The notes: generated by a model not told the origin, from the sequence alone. A DNA stretch of 26,409 nucleotides from MWEH01 sp964392385 (GCA_964392385.1 CAYMPR010000014.1:1-26409), one strand, 5' to 3'. Numbered from the stretch's first letter, positions 8,107 to 16,010 are shown. Numbers and translations: made by a program.

Positions 8107-9426
8107 TTAATCTACAAAGAATTCATCATAAATGGCTTTTATTGAATTATCAAAGTCTCTATCTTCCACGCCAACAATGATGTTAATTTCCGATGAGCCT
8201 TGGTCTATCATTCGTACGTTTATATCTGCCTTAGCAAGTGCATTGAAAACTCTTGCAGCTGTACCCTTTCTTTTCGCCATTCCGTGACCAACTATAGCAA
8301 TAAGGGAAAGATTGTGCGTTACTTCAATAAAGTCAGGATTAATGGCTATTCTAATATCAGAAATAACTTTTTCTTCAGGGACTATCTCAAACCCTTTGTC
8401 TGAAAGGACTATACTCATAGTGTCTATACCTGTTGGTATATGTTCCACGGATATTCCACACCTTTCAAGAACAGACAATACCTTTCTAACAAAACCAAGC
8501 TCATTATTCATCATAGCTTTTTTAATAGTGATAGTTGCATTACCTTTTCTTCCAGCTATTCCGGTAACTGGGTAATCGTCAACGTCATCTCTAGCGCTTT
8601 TTGCTAAAATCATTGTACCAGGGTTTTCAGGCTCAAAAGTATTTCTAATGTTAATTGGAATATTAGCTGCTTGAACTGGGAACACGCTATCTGGGTGAAG
8701 TACACTCGCACCCATATAAGAAAGCTCTCTTAATTCCTCGTAGCTAATTACATCTATGTAGAAGGGATTTTTTACAATTTTGGGGTCAGCTATCATAAAA
8801 CCATTTACATCGGTCCAATTTTCGTAAACGCTTGCCTCTATAGCACCAGCAATTATTGCGCCAGTAAAATCAGAGCCACCTCTAGTAAATGTTTTAATTT
8901 GTCCATCAGGCATTCTTCCGTAAAATCCAGGTATAACTACTCCTTCAGTTTTATCTTTAATCATTATTACCATGTCTTCAGTTATTTCAGAATCAAAAGA
9001 ACCATCAATTTTAAATTTAATAACCTCTTCTGCATCGATAAATTCAAAACCCAAATAGTTAGCGGCAATAATACCTGCAAGATACTCTCCTCTTGACGCT
9101 GCATAGTCTTGTTTTTCCGCAGCATTAATACCTTCTTCAACTTCATCAAGGTATTTTTCTATATCTAGGTCTAATCCCAGCTGATCCCTAATGTCTATAT
9201 ATCTTGGACGAATTTGAGACATCGTTGAATGGCAATTGCCTTCTACTAATTTCTCTTCAAATGCTTGATATAGCAAGTCAGTAACCTTATCATCTCCTTT
9301 AAATCGTTTCCCTGGAGCTGACACAACAACAAACTTTCTCATTGGATCAGAGTCAATTATTGCCTTAACTTTTCTTAAAGCATCTGCGGTGGCCATAGAT
9401 GTTCCACCAAACTTACATACTTTCAT
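8107..9426 (-). CDS. lysC: Aspartate kinase
   Basis: A 439-residue monofunctional aspartokinase that phosphorylates aspartate as the first step of lysine, threonine, methionine and diaminopimelate synthesis. The kinase domain (about 1-285) opens with KVCKFGGTS, including the conserved Lys5, and contains TRGGSDFTGA near the middle. Two C-terminal ACT domains (about 300-370 and 375-439) predict allosteric feedback by lysine and/or threonine. Length fits the clostridial single-chain type. The start ATG at 9426 is preceded by AAGGGG. It has its own promoter; I see no lysine-riboswitch-like folding in the short leader, so regulation is probably at the enzyme level. The symbol follows family usage; which isozyme it is cannot be told. 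Confidence 0.93.
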   Translation of the reverse strand: MKVCKFGGTSMATADALRKVKAIIDSDPMRKFVVVSAPGKRFKGDDKVTDLLYQAFEEKLVEGNCHSTMSQIRPRYIDIRDQLGLDLDIEKYLDEVEEGINAAEKQDYAASRGEYLAGIIAANYLGFEFIDAEEVIKFKIDGSFDSEITEDMVIMIKDKTEGVVIPGFYGRMPDGQIKTFTRGGSDFTGAIIAGAIEASVYENWTDVNGFMIADPKIVKNPFYIDVISYEELRELSYMGASVLHPDSVFPVQAANIPINIRNTFEPENPGTMILAKSARDDVDDYPVTGIAGRKGNATITIKKAMMNNELGFVRKVLSVLERCGISVEHIPTGIDTMSIVLSDKGFEIVPEEKVISDIRIAINPDFIEVTHNLSLIAIVGHGMAKRKGTAARVFNALAKADINVRMIDQGSSEINIIVGVEDRDFDNSIKAIYDEFFVD

Positions 9427-9463
9427 TTCTTACCCCTTATGATTTTAGATTAATTTATTCATA

Positions 9464-9492
9464 ACATTATTATGATTTATTCTAAATGTCAA
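9464..9492 (-). promoter_or_regulatory. Promoter of the aspartate kinase gene
   Basis: On the minus strand, a perfect TTGACA, a 17-bp spacer, then TAATGT. The leader before the ATG is only about 30 bases long. Confidence 0.5.
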
Positions 9493-9582
9493 GCGCATTT
9501 ATTTTTTTTAAAAAAATTGTTTTCGATGTAATTATTTCATCGATAATACCTTTAATTTTTACCTTTAAAAATGCACCTTTTT

Positions 9583-9614
9583 AAAAAATATTAGCCCCTG
9601 TTAAAGAGCTAATA
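9583..9614 (-). terminator. Terminator after the DUF1015 gene
   Basis: On the minus strand, stem TATTAGCTC / GGGCTAATA (9 bp with one G-U pair) and an 8-base loop, followed by TTTTTT. Confidence 0.75.
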
Positions 9615-9669
9615 ATTGATATTTTTATTGGTACTTTTTTTTGAGTTTTTTGGGCGAAAAAGGGAAAAG

Positions 9670-10896
9670 TTACATTGTAATCTTGCGCGTTTCAAGATAA
9701 TATCTCTTTTGCTCGGGTTCGCCTATTGAGAAAGCTTTTTTGGGTAAATTACCGACATTAACAACAAAATTGACGAGCTCTTCTTTATTATAATACGGCA
9801 TAACAATTCCGATTGTGCCTTTGGGGGCTTCTGCAAGAGCATCTTTTAAATGCTCTTCATTGTGTATATAGTCAACAACCATTTGGGGGTTTTCCTTGAG
9901 TACTTTTTCAATATATTTCTGAACGCCCATAATTGTCATACTAACATTTTTGGGTGCCTCTATATACTCTTCATGGTCACTAAATAGTACTGAAACCCGG
10001 TTTTCTCCACCAAGAGCATTTTTTAATCCTTTAATAAATTCTTTAGGTGGATTATATACGATTCTATGAATAGGCTTAAAGTCAACACCTGTATAAATAT
10101 TAATTAATTCAATCAACATATATTTTGCAGGATGATTAATTTTCTCCTCTTCAGTAAGTTTGGATTTTAAATTATCCCATGTAACTTTTGCCGTAGCAAC
10201 AGAATGGTTACCATCTCCAATTACCATTAAAACTTTGGCGTCTACTCCATATTTTTTTATCTGAATGTCTTTATCGGTTAATCTCATTATTTGGGGGATT
10301 ATTTTCTCGGAATTTGGAACTTCGTAGCCCTTAATATTTCCACCATTCATATTGAGTTCAAAATCATAGAGTTTTTTAAATTTAGCCCTATTTTCATATA
10401 ATGGTTCTATTATTTTTTTATCCGGATCATCAATTAGTGCTATAGCATGCGGGGACTCGAGTAAGGCATTTTGTCTAATTTTAATTCTAACAGGCAATCT
10501 TTCGGTTAGCGTATCTTCCGTAGCTCTTATGGGTACGATTACTCTATGCCAGTCATAACTATCAAGATCAATTGCTATCATTAGCCCTATTCTTTTCCCA
10601 CCATTTTCGACTTCCCTTTCAACTAATATGAAATTATTTATTTCTTGAAAAAGATTTGAATTGTAGTATTCCCTCATTGTTGCATTAATTTTATCAATTC
10701 TCTCTTCATCTTGGCCTTTATTAAGATATATTTCAGGGAAAATTATTTTTAGAGTACTAGGACTATTTCCTATGGTTTTTTCTAGTTCATCCCAATATTT
10801 TTGTCTTGCGGTAAATTGGTCACAAGCAATTGTTGCCCACTTATTCATATCTACGTTCTTTGGTAATAGAATTTTTGGTACTTTTATTATGCTCAT
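9670..10896 (-). CDS. DUF1015 family protein
   Basis: A 408-residue protein of the DUF1015 family. Recognisable parts are the opening VPKILLPKNVDMNKWATIACDQ and the family motif GDGNHSVATAK in the middle, a glycine/histidine-rich turn that suggests a catalytic or ligand-binding site. There is no signal or membrane segment, so it is cytoplasmic. The family is widespread in anaerobic bacteria, often near serine metabolism genes elsewhere, but no reaction is established. The ATG at 10896 is chosen because AGGAGG sits 5 bases upstream; the open frame extends 13 codons further but without support. It lies downstream of the diadenylate cyclase gene but is separated from it by a strong terminator, so it should be transcribed on its own. 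Confidence 0.85.
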   Translation of the reverse strand: MSIIKVPKILLPKNVDMNKWATIACDQFTARQKYWDELEKTIGNSPSTLKIIFPEIYLNKGQDEERIDKINATMREYYNSNLFQEINNFILVEREVENGGKRIGLMIAIDLDSYDWHRVIVPIRATEDTLTERLPVRIKIRQNALLESPHAIALIDDPDKKIIEPLYENRAKFKKLYDFELNMNGGNIKGYEVPNSEKIIPQIMRLTDKDIQIKKYGVDAKVLMVIGDGNHSVATAKVTWDNLKSKLTEEEKINHPAKYMLIELINIYTGVDFKPIHRIVYNPPKEFIKGLKNALGGENRVSVLFSDHEEYIEAPKNVSMTIMGVQKYIEKVLKENPQMVVDYIHNEEHLKDALAEAPKGTIGIVMPYYNKEELVNFVVNVGNLPKKAFSIGEPEQKRYYLETRKITM

Positions 10897-10942
10897 ATTA
10901 GCCTCCTGACATTTTCTCGTTTTATTATCCCACAAAAGTTTT

Positions 10943-10951
10943 ATAATATCA
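10943..10951 (-). promoter_or_regulatory. Possible extended -10 promoter of the DUF1015 gene
   Basis: On the minus strand, TGATATTAT just downstream of the terminator at 10965-10990. No clear -35 hexamer is seen. Confidence 0.35.
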
Positions 10952-10964
10952 CTTGTTTTTAATT

Positions 10965-10990
10965 AAAAAATCCAAACTTTCGTTTGGATT
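10965..10990 (-). terminator. Terminator after the diadenylate cyclase gene
   Basis: On the minus strand, a perfect 9-bp stem AATCCAAAC / GTTTGGATT closed by a GAAA tetraloop and followed by a T run. Very convincing. Confidence 0.92.
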
Positions 10991-11020
10991 ATAATAATGC
11001 ATTGTAGTTGGAAAATAAAA

Positions 11021-11833
11021 TTATTTTGCTAGAGAGCGATATTTTGTTGGGCTAGAAATCTTCAGAGTTTCATGCAAAATATCCCTTAGTCTATCTGGGG
11101 TTACAAACCTTCTAAGCTCTCCCTTCTTTGCAACAGAAATAATCCCTGTTTCTTCACTGCAAATTATAGTTAGCATATCGCTTTCTTCAGTTATCCCAAT
11201 ACCTGCTCTATGCCTTGTTCCTAAACTTTTAGAGACTGTTTGTGACTGGGAAAGTGGCAAAAAGCATCCTGCTGCTAAAACTTTATTACCTTTTATAATT
11301 GCTGCACCATCATGAAAAGGAGCTCTAGTATTAAAAATAGCTTCCATAAGAGCTGCCGATACGACTGCTCCTAATTCAACTCCCGTTTCTAGGATATGAT
11401 TAGCTACGGTTGTCGGGGCAATAACAATTAATGCACCTGTTCTACTTTTCGACATAGATTGGCAGGCAACAATGATTTCATCAACTGCTTTTCTAAGTTC
11501 CTCATCTGAGGCACCAGTTTCAAATTCGGCATTTTTTTCGCGATTTTTTGTCAAGTTAAAAAACATAACTTTAAGGTCTGATTGATAAACCATTCCAAGT
11601 GCCACTACCATAAAAATAACAACAATATTAACTATGGCACGAGTAGCCGGAATGGCAAAATATTCATCTAAAATTATTATTCCAACATATAAAAGTAGTA
11701 AGGAGGTATATATTACGAGCAAAAGAACACTTCTTCTCTTTATGAAAAAGATGACCATAGCAACTATTAAAGCAACAACCGCAATAATATCAACTATTAA
11801 ACTTACTGGTCCTGAATATTTGGCTAAAAGCAA
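11021..11833 (-). CDS. cdaA: Diadenylate cyclase, CdaA type
   Basis: Makes the second messenger cyclic di-AMP from two ATP, at the membrane. The 270-residue chain has three N-terminal membrane helices (about 12-31, 36-54, 62-82), a charged linker and a DAC domain with PFHDGA (DGA 175-177) and GTRHRA (RHR 207-209), then SEETGIISVA. All key motifs are intact. I choose a TTG start at 11833: GAGGAG lies 7 bases upstream, and the promoter -10 at 11862-11867 places the transcript start so close that longer forms are unlikely. An ATG at 11848 overlaps that ribosome binding site. In many Firmicutes this gene is followed by cdaR (YbbR) and glmM. Here it stands alone between its own promoter and a strong terminator. 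Confidence 0.93.
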   Translation of the reverse strand: MLLAKYSGPVSLIVDIIAVVALIVAMVIFFIKRRSVLLLVIYTSLLLLYVGIIILDEYFAIPATRAIVNIVVIFMVVALGMVYQSDLKVMFFNLTKNREKNAEFETGASDEELRKAVDEIIVACQSMSKSRTGALIVIAPTTVANHILETGVELGAVVSAALMEAIFNTRAPFHDGAAIIKGNKVLAAGCFLPLSQSQTVSKSLGTRHRAGIGITEESDMLTIICSEETGIISVAKKGELRRFVTPDRLRDILHETLKISSPTKYRSLAK

Positions 11834-11861
11834 TGTATTTCTCCTCATTCCATTTTTTATA

Positions 11862-11889
11862 ATTATACTCTTTTTATATGTTAAATCAA
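11862..11889 (-). promoter_or_regulatory. Promoter of cdaA
   Basis: On the minus strand, TTGATT, a 16-bp spacer and a perfect TATAAT. The predicted transcript starts about 20 bases before the TTG start codon, leaving just enough leader for the ribosome binding site. Confidence 0.62.
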
Positions 11890-12032
11890 ATATATTAATA
11901 GAAAAAGTGTCAATTAAAGATACTTTAGGCACCTTTAAAGAATATATCCACACCTTTTATACTTATAATCATTAACTATCGCTTAGAGTTCCTATTGTAT
12001 TAAAGCTCGTTAAATCCTTGGAAATATCCTTG

Positions 12033-12812
12033 TTAAATATCATAACCTGTAAAAATGTCGTCTCTTGGTGGGTTAAGTTCTAGCTCTACTTGCTGTTTAG
12101 CAATATAGCTAATTTGCTCTTCACGGGCTTTCTTGTAAACAAAAAAGTATAGTATGACTGCTCCGAAAATTACAATTGCTAGATTCACCGAAGAAAATAC
12201 TATACTTGCCATAGTAACTTCGCCAATTGAAGTTATATTGGAGATAAAATCAAGTCCTTTACTCAATAACTGTAAAATCAAGTATAAATTGAAAAAGTAT
12301 TTATAAAAAGAAAAAACTTTATCACCTTTAATGACATCGTTTTTAAGCACCAAAAACACAAATGTAAAAACAACACCATTAGCTATTAATCTTGCGGTAC
12401 CATCAGCAGCTTGAAAAGAAAGTCTCATGACATCATCTTTTAAAAAGTTGAGCATACCATAAGATCCAATTAAGATTTGAGTGATAATATATCCTAGCCT
12501 GGATGTATTGTTGAAAAGTTTTATTTTATCAGGTTCTATGAGTCTTCTTGAACGAATCATGTTATTGACTACTTTTAGGATGATTTCTAGTATACCCCAA
12601 GTTATAAAGGCCCCTACTATGAATGCAAATATCGCAAACTGATTTGAGTTTGCAGTAATAATGGAGGTGTCTAAACCAAACTCGCTCATCAGATCATCCA
12701 TTTGAAACATCGTTGGTATACTGGAGTATGCTGAACTCACTATTACTAAAATGTGAATTACCATCTGTGGTAATTTTACAAAACCGTCTCTTATTTTTTT
12801 AAGTTGTTCCAT
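12033..12812 (-). CDS. Unknown multi-pass membrane protein
   Basis: A 259-residue protein that I do not recognise. It has about six hydrophobic segments (roughly residues 15-32, 58-82, 106-125, 140-157, 165-185 and 205-225), a basic cytoplasmic loop (MIRSRRLIEPDK) between the second and third, and a charged C-terminal tail of about 30 residues ending in NPPRDDIFTGYDI. There is no signal peptidase site and no catalytic motif that I can see. AGGAG precedes two adjacent ATGs; the second (12812) has better spacing. It has its own likely promoter and lies between holA and cdaA. Similar Yip1-like or sensor-like small membrane proteins exist in clostridia, but I would not assign it. Confidence 0.75.
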   Translation of the reverse strand: MEQLKKIRDGFVKLPQMVIHILVIVSSAYSSIPTMFQMDDLMSEFGLDTSIITANSNQFAIFAFIVGAFITWGILEIILKVVNNMIRSRRLIEPDKIKLFNNTSRLGYIITQILIGSYGMLNFLKDDVMRLSFQAADGTARLIANGVVFTFVFLVLKNDVIKGDKVFSFYKYFFNLYLILQLLSKGLDFISNITSIGEVTMASIVFSSVNLAIVIFGAVILYFFVYKKAREEQISYIAKQQVELELNPPRDDIFTGYDI

Positions 12813-12913
12813 CATATCTCCTAGCCTATTATATAATCTTTATACTCATCAAATGATAACATTAAGTTTGTTATTTTAACAATTCTCTTCTCTATTATTT
12901 AGGTCATCGTTTT

Positions 12914-12942
12914 ATGCTATTTTTGCAATACTTTTTTGTCAA
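12914..12942 (-). promoter_or_regulatory. Possible promoter of the membrane protein gene
   Basis: On the minus strand, a perfect TTGACA, a 17-bp spacer, then TAGCAT. About 100 bases upstream of the start codon. Confidence 0.4.
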
Positions 12943-12973
12943 AGATTTAAAGCAGTAACGTCTATTTTTTGGC

Positions 12974-13915
12974 CTAAAATGTCATAAATTTTGATATTAC
13001 TGTTTTGAATGCCGTTTCCTCGCTCATTTTGCCCGATTTAAATCCATAGTCGGCCTCAATTAACATACTCATTATTTCTTTCAATCTAGTTTTCGTATAC
13101 TTTACTGCAGTTTGACGAGCCTTTTTTATTGCCCATTCTTTTATGCCTAACGCTTCTGCAACACTTTCATCAGACATTTCAGATATTGAAACATGGAAAA
13201 CTCTGCGATAAAAACCAGTTAGGATAGAAAGCATCTGCGCATATGGTAAAGCTCTTTCGGTAAATCTATCAACAAGAATAATGACTCTGTTGTTGTTCTT
13301 CATGGCTATTGCATCGGCTAGTTCAAAGATTACATCCTCTATATCGTTTGATACCATAAGTTCAACATCAGAAACTTTAATCTTTTCGCCACCCGAATAT
13401 GCAACAAGTTTTTTAATTTCAAGAACAATTCTATTGAGGTCAGTATTTGAATACTGGATTAATAAATCAAGAGCCCTTCCCTCTATACTAGCATCTCCAA
13501 GTGCTTTTAACGCAATATTCTTTATGACTTCTATTGGTGGTTTATCGCATTCTATGATAGTGCATAGTTTTTTAAAATTTGTAGATAACTTTCCACTGTT
13601 TAGTATCAATAAAAATGTATCTTGATTAATTTCTTTAATAATTTTCTCATATGCAGATGATGATTTATCTTCAAATTTTTCATCATATGAAATAACCACA
13701 ATAGGAGAATCAAACATGGAAAAAGTTATAAGAGCATCTCTTAAGGTTTCAGGAGAGTCAATTTTATCTAATTGTTTGATATTGAATGACCTGTAGTCTA
13801 GAGGCACAAGGGAAAGAAAAGCCGATAAAATCTTATCTTTCCAATAAGAGTCAGAGCCATCTAAAATATAGACCCCACCTTTAACTTTTTTAATATCGAA
13901 TTCGTACGCTTTCAT
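12974..13915 (-). CDS. holA: DNA polymerase III subunit delta
   Basis: A 313-residue delta subunit of the clamp loader, which opens the sliding clamp during chromosome replication. The family's features are visible: the N-terminal VYILDGSDSYWKDKI (the equivalent of the usual 'lly G e e' region), an AAA+-like fold without Walker motifs, the central LALKALG / DLNRIVLEIKKL helices and the C-terminal collar ending KSGKMSEETAFKTVISKF. It is slightly short but complete. The start is the ATG at 13915. A perfect TATAAT ends only 7 bases upstream and there is no ribosome binding site, so the mRNA is predicted to be leaderless. An in-frame ATG at 13951 lies inside the promoter -35 and is rejected. Confidence 0.92.
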   Translation of the reverse strand: MKAYEFDIKKVKGGVYILDGSDSYWKDKILSAFLSLVPLDYRSFNIKQLDKIDSPETLRDALITFSMFDSPIVVISYDEKFEDKSSSAYEKIIKEINQDTFLLILNSGKLSTNFKKLCTIIECDKPPIEVIKNIALKALGDASIEGRALDLLIQYSNTDLNRIVLEIKKLVAYSGGEKIKVSDVELMVSNDIEDVIFELADAIAMKNNNRVIILVDRFTERALPYAQMLSILTGFYRRVFHVSISEMSDESVAEALGIKEWAIKKARQTAVKYTKTRLKEIMSMLIEADYGFKSGKMSEETAFKTVISKFMTF

Positions 13916-13922
13916 AGGCAAA

Positions 13923-13951
13923 ATTATACAACAACCATCACTTATTATCAA
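13923..13951 (-). promoter_or_regulatory. Promoter of holA, predicted leaderless
   Basis: On the minus strand, TTGATA, a 17-bp spacer and a perfect TATAAT. The start codon begins 8 bases after the -10 ends, where the transcription start should fall. Confidence 0.7.
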
Positions 13952-14071
13952 CCAAGCTAAAAGACTAGATAGTACAAAAAATACTTCTTTAAAAGAATGG
14001 GTTATATAACAGAGGAAATTGCTAAATAATATAATTTGGTAGAAACCTAGTTTATCAAAGAGAAATATCTA

Positions 14072-14278
14072 CTATTGTGTTTTGATTTCCTTAATTGAGA
14101 TAACATTCATTCCTAATGCTTCGGCTTTTGCTTTAGCGCCTAAAACTCCTTTNNNNNNNNNNNNNNNNNNNNNNNNNNNNNNNNNNNNNNNNNNNNNNNN
14201 NNNNNNNNNNNNNNNNNNNNNNNNNNNNNNNNNNNNNNNNNNNNNNNNNNNNCTATAAAAGAGAACTAGTGTATTCAT
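14072..14278 (-). CDS. Small gene broken by an assembly gap; possibly flavodoxin-like
   Basis: Only the two ends are visible. The start (ATG at 14278, with GGAGGTG 5 bases upstream) encodes MNTLVLFY, followed by a codon beginning AG (Ser or Arg). This resembles the first strand and phosphate-loop entry of flavodoxin-like proteins (LVLFYS). After 100 N, the end reads KGVLGAKAKAEALGMNVISIKEIKTQ and stops with TAG, compatible with a closing helix and strand of an alpha/beta fold. The true length is unknown, and the two ends could belong to different genes. The ribosome binding site and gene start are sound; the family is a guess. Confidence 0.5.
   Translation of the reverse strand: MNTLVLFYXXXXXXXXXXXXXXXXXXXXXXXXXXXXXXXXXXKGVLGAKAKAEALGMNVISIKEIKTQ
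14153..14252. other. Assembly gap (100 N)
   Basis: Exactly 100 N, a gap of unknown true size, inside the small minus-strand gene. Confidence 0.97.
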
Positions 14279-14346
14279 ATTACACCTCCATTAATTAGTT
14301 CCATTTTACCATAATTAAGTTTAAAGATAGTATATTTTGCTTCTTT

Positions 14347-14375
14347 TTAACAAATATCTTTCTTTGTGATAAAAT
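14347..14375 (+). promoter_or_regulatory. Promoter of the second esterase gene
   Basis: TTAACA, a 17-bp spacer, then TAAAAT preceded by TGA (extended -10). About 33 bases before the start codon. Confidence 0.65.
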
Positions 14376-14408
14376 ATATAAATAATGTTAGTTATCGTGA
14401 GGGGAAAA

Positions 14409-15335
14409 ATGAAAAATTTTAAGGAAAAATTTTCAACAAATTCTCAAAGTACTGCATCAAAATGGGTCGAGGAAATATTAAGAGTTGTATTATACTCAAG
14501 AAGAAAAATGTCTAAGATAGCAGTAACAAAGAGCCTAGAAAAAACACGAAAAAGAAATGAGAACTTTACGGTACCCTCTAGACTTGTCAAAAAATACAAC
14601 TTATATAAATATTTCGTGAATTCAACCGAAATATGCGTGTTTAACAACTCCTCCCCTTCAAAAAATTGCGTTTTCTATTTACATGGAGGAGGTTTTACCG
14701 ATCAGCCACTCCCTTTTCATTACACTTTTCTAAACAAATTATCAAAAGAAATTGATATACCTATATTTTTGCCCATTTATCCAAAAGCTCCTAACTACAC
14801 CTTTGAAAAGACAATTCCTTCAGTTATAGAATGCTACAAAGATTTAATAAAAAAGTACAATCCAGCTAATATCACTGTTATGGGAGATAGTGCTGGAGGC
14901 GCGTTATCTTTGTCACTCGCTGAGCAATTAAAGATTCTGTCTCTTCCGCAGCCTAAGCACGTTATCATGCTATCCCCTTGCTTAGATATTTCTCTTTCAA
15001 TTGAAAATAATCCTAATATGAAAGATGACGCTATGTTTTATCTCGAGATGCTTAAGCAAAGCTTCATGGCTTATGCAGGAAATATAGAAAATCTTACAAG
15101 CCCTATAGCAAGTCCTGAGTTTGGTGACTTTACCGCCCTATCCCCTTTGTCAATTTTTATTGGTACCAAAGAAACCCTTTACCCCTACATTGAAAGATTT
15201 ATGGAAAAAGCCAATTCTTTAAGCGTTGATGCAACATGTTATAAATATCATAATCTTCTACATGTATTTCCTCTAATGCCAATACCCGAAGCAATAGATG
15301 CAAGAGAGAAAATGAAAGATATCATTATAAAATAA
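14409..15335 (+). CDS. Alpha/beta hydrolase, HSL-type esterase
   Basis: A 308-residue hydrolase of the hormone-sensitive-lipase group. An N-terminal cap region (about 1-60, rich in Lys/Arg) precedes the oxyanion motif YLHGGGF (HGGGF 92-96) and the nucleophile elbow GDSAGG (Ser161). The catalytic His is near 285 (LLHVFPLM). Where the family usually has the acid Asp, this protein reads GTKETLYPY, so Glu255 is the probable acid. No signal peptide is seen; the N-terminus is amphipathic. It is likely a carboxylesterase, with unknown substrate. The ATG at 14409 is chosen because GAGGGG (14399-14404) is correctly placed; an ATG at 14385 lies upstream of it. A single gene with its own promoter. Confidence 0.87.
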   Translation: MKNFKEKFSTNSQSTASKWVEEILRVVLYSRRKMSKIAVTKSLEKTRKRNENFTVPSRLVKKYNLYKYFVNSTEICVFNNSSPSKNCVFYLHGGGFTDQPLPFHYTFLNKLSKEIDIPIFLPIYPKAPNYTFEKTIPSVIECYKDLIKKYNPANITVMGDSAGGALSLSLAEQLKILSLPQPKHVIMLSPCLDISLSIENNPNMKDDAMFYLEMLKQSFMAYAGNIENLTSPIASPEFGDFTALSPLSIFIGTKETLYPYIERFMEKANSLSVDATCYKYHNLLHVFPLMPIPEAIDAREKMKDIIIK

Positions 15336-15421
15336 TACTCTTATTCCAGTTTTAGATTTTTTATTAGATGGTGGTCGGAGCCTAAAATATCATAAGATCC
15401 CTCTTCTTATCTTAACTACAT

Positions 15422-15448
15422 AAAAAAACAGCAGATAATAACTGCTGC
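15422..15448 (-). terminator. Terminator after tRNA-Pro
   Basis: On the minus strand, stem GCAGCAG / CTGCTGT (7 bp, one G-U pair) with loop TTATTAT, followed by seven T. It may also stop transcripts from the esterase gene on the plus strand. Confidence 0.75.
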
Positions 15449-15452
15449 TTTT

Positions 15453-15529
15453 TGGTCGAGGTGACGGGATTTGAACCCACGACCTCTTGGTCCCGAACCA
15501 AGCGCGCTACCAAGCTGCGCTACACCTCG
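15453..15529 (-). tRNA. tRNA-Pro, anticodon CGG
   Basis: A 77-base tRNA with encoded CCA. The acceptor stem CGAGGTG / CACCTCG is perfect and the discriminator is A. The anticodon arm is CTTGG-TTCGGGA-CCAAG, giving anticodon CGG, which reads the CCG proline codon. The T-arm contains GTTCAAAT. It is transcribed from its own promoter on the opposite strand to the nearby tRNA-Leu. Confidence 0.95.
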
Positions 15530-15542
15530 AAATCGCTATTTT

Positions 15543-15571
15543 AATTTAACACAACCCTTTCTTATTGTCAA
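15543..15571 (-). promoter_or_regulatory. Promoter of tRNA-Pro
   Basis: On the minus strand, a perfect TTGACA, a 17-bp spacer, then TAAATT preceded by TGT (extended -10). It lies 14 bases upstream of the mature 5' end. Confidence 0.65.
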
Positions 15572-15666
15572 TTAAGGACCTCTATTTCGCGAGATTCTTC
15601 TGAACGAATGATTTTGCATAAGGAGGGAAGATGGGGTGCTGATTATTATGGTTTCAATTGTTTTTC

Positions 15667-15698
15667 TTGCGTTTTTAGTATGGCTATGGTAATATAAT
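15667..15698 (+). promoter_or_regulatory. Promoter of tRNA-Leu
   Basis: TTGCGT (15667-15672), then TAATAT 17 bp later preceded by TGG (extended -10); an overlapping TATAAT at 15693-15698 is the alternative. The 15 bases TATGGTAATATAATT recur in the promoter of the malate/lactate dehydrogenase gene (22460-22474). Confidence 0.5.
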
Positions 15699-15708
15699 TT
15701 TCGTTAAT

Positions 15709-15794
15709 GCCGAAGTGGTGGAATGGCAGACGCGGCGGACTCAAAATCCGCTGTTGGCGACAACGTGCGGGTTCAAGTCCCGCCTCCGGCACCA
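15709..15794 (+). tRNA. tRNA-Leu, anticodon CAA
   Basis: An 86-base class II tRNA with a long variable arm (TGTTGGCGACAACG) and encoded CCA. The anticodon arm GCGGA-CTCAAAA-TCCGC gives anticodon CAA, which reads UUG. The T-arm GCGGG-TTCAAGT-CCCGC is perfect. The acceptor stem is GCCGAAG against CTCCGGC, leaving an A-C mismatch at the fifth pair; related tRNAs have a Watson-Crick pair there. A strong terminator follows. Confidence 0.95.
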
Positions 15795-15798
15795 TAAT

Positions 15799-15828
15799 AA
15801 TCTCAATCTTTTGATTGGGATTTTTTTT
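15799..15828 (+). terminator. Terminator after tRNA-Leu
   Basis: Stem AATCTCAATC / GATTGGGATT (10 bp with one G-U pair), loop TTTT, then eight T. Confidence 0.88.
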
Positions 15829-16010
15829 AAAGTTTTTTTACAGCTTATCTTTCAAAATTATTGAGGTAATAGATTCTTCGTTCGCTTGAATATGATAAAT
15901 TCATTTTTGGTAAACGCACTATTTTTTTCGGAATATTTTTTAATAACTATAATATTTTTGGTTGTTGTTTAAAACGGTGAAATTAGTTGCCTAAAGTGTG
16001 GTTTTCGGTA

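Noticed and set aside
9427..9669. A lysine riboswitch upstream of aspartate kinase
   Set aside because: The promoter at 9464-9492 leaves only about 30 bases of leader. The only hairpin in the region is the terminator of the upstream gene. There is no room or structure for an L box.
481..12936. A 15-base sequence TTTGCAATACTTTTT shared by 481-495 and 12922-12936
   Set aside because: One copy lies in a likely promoter spacer, but the sequence is AT-rich and an exact 15-mer match can arise by chance in a window this long. There is no third copy and no symmetry.
15453..15794. tRNA-associated integration site or genomic island
   Set aside because: Both tRNAs are flanked by their own promoters and terminators. 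I found no integrase gene and no repeated tRNA 3' end in the window.
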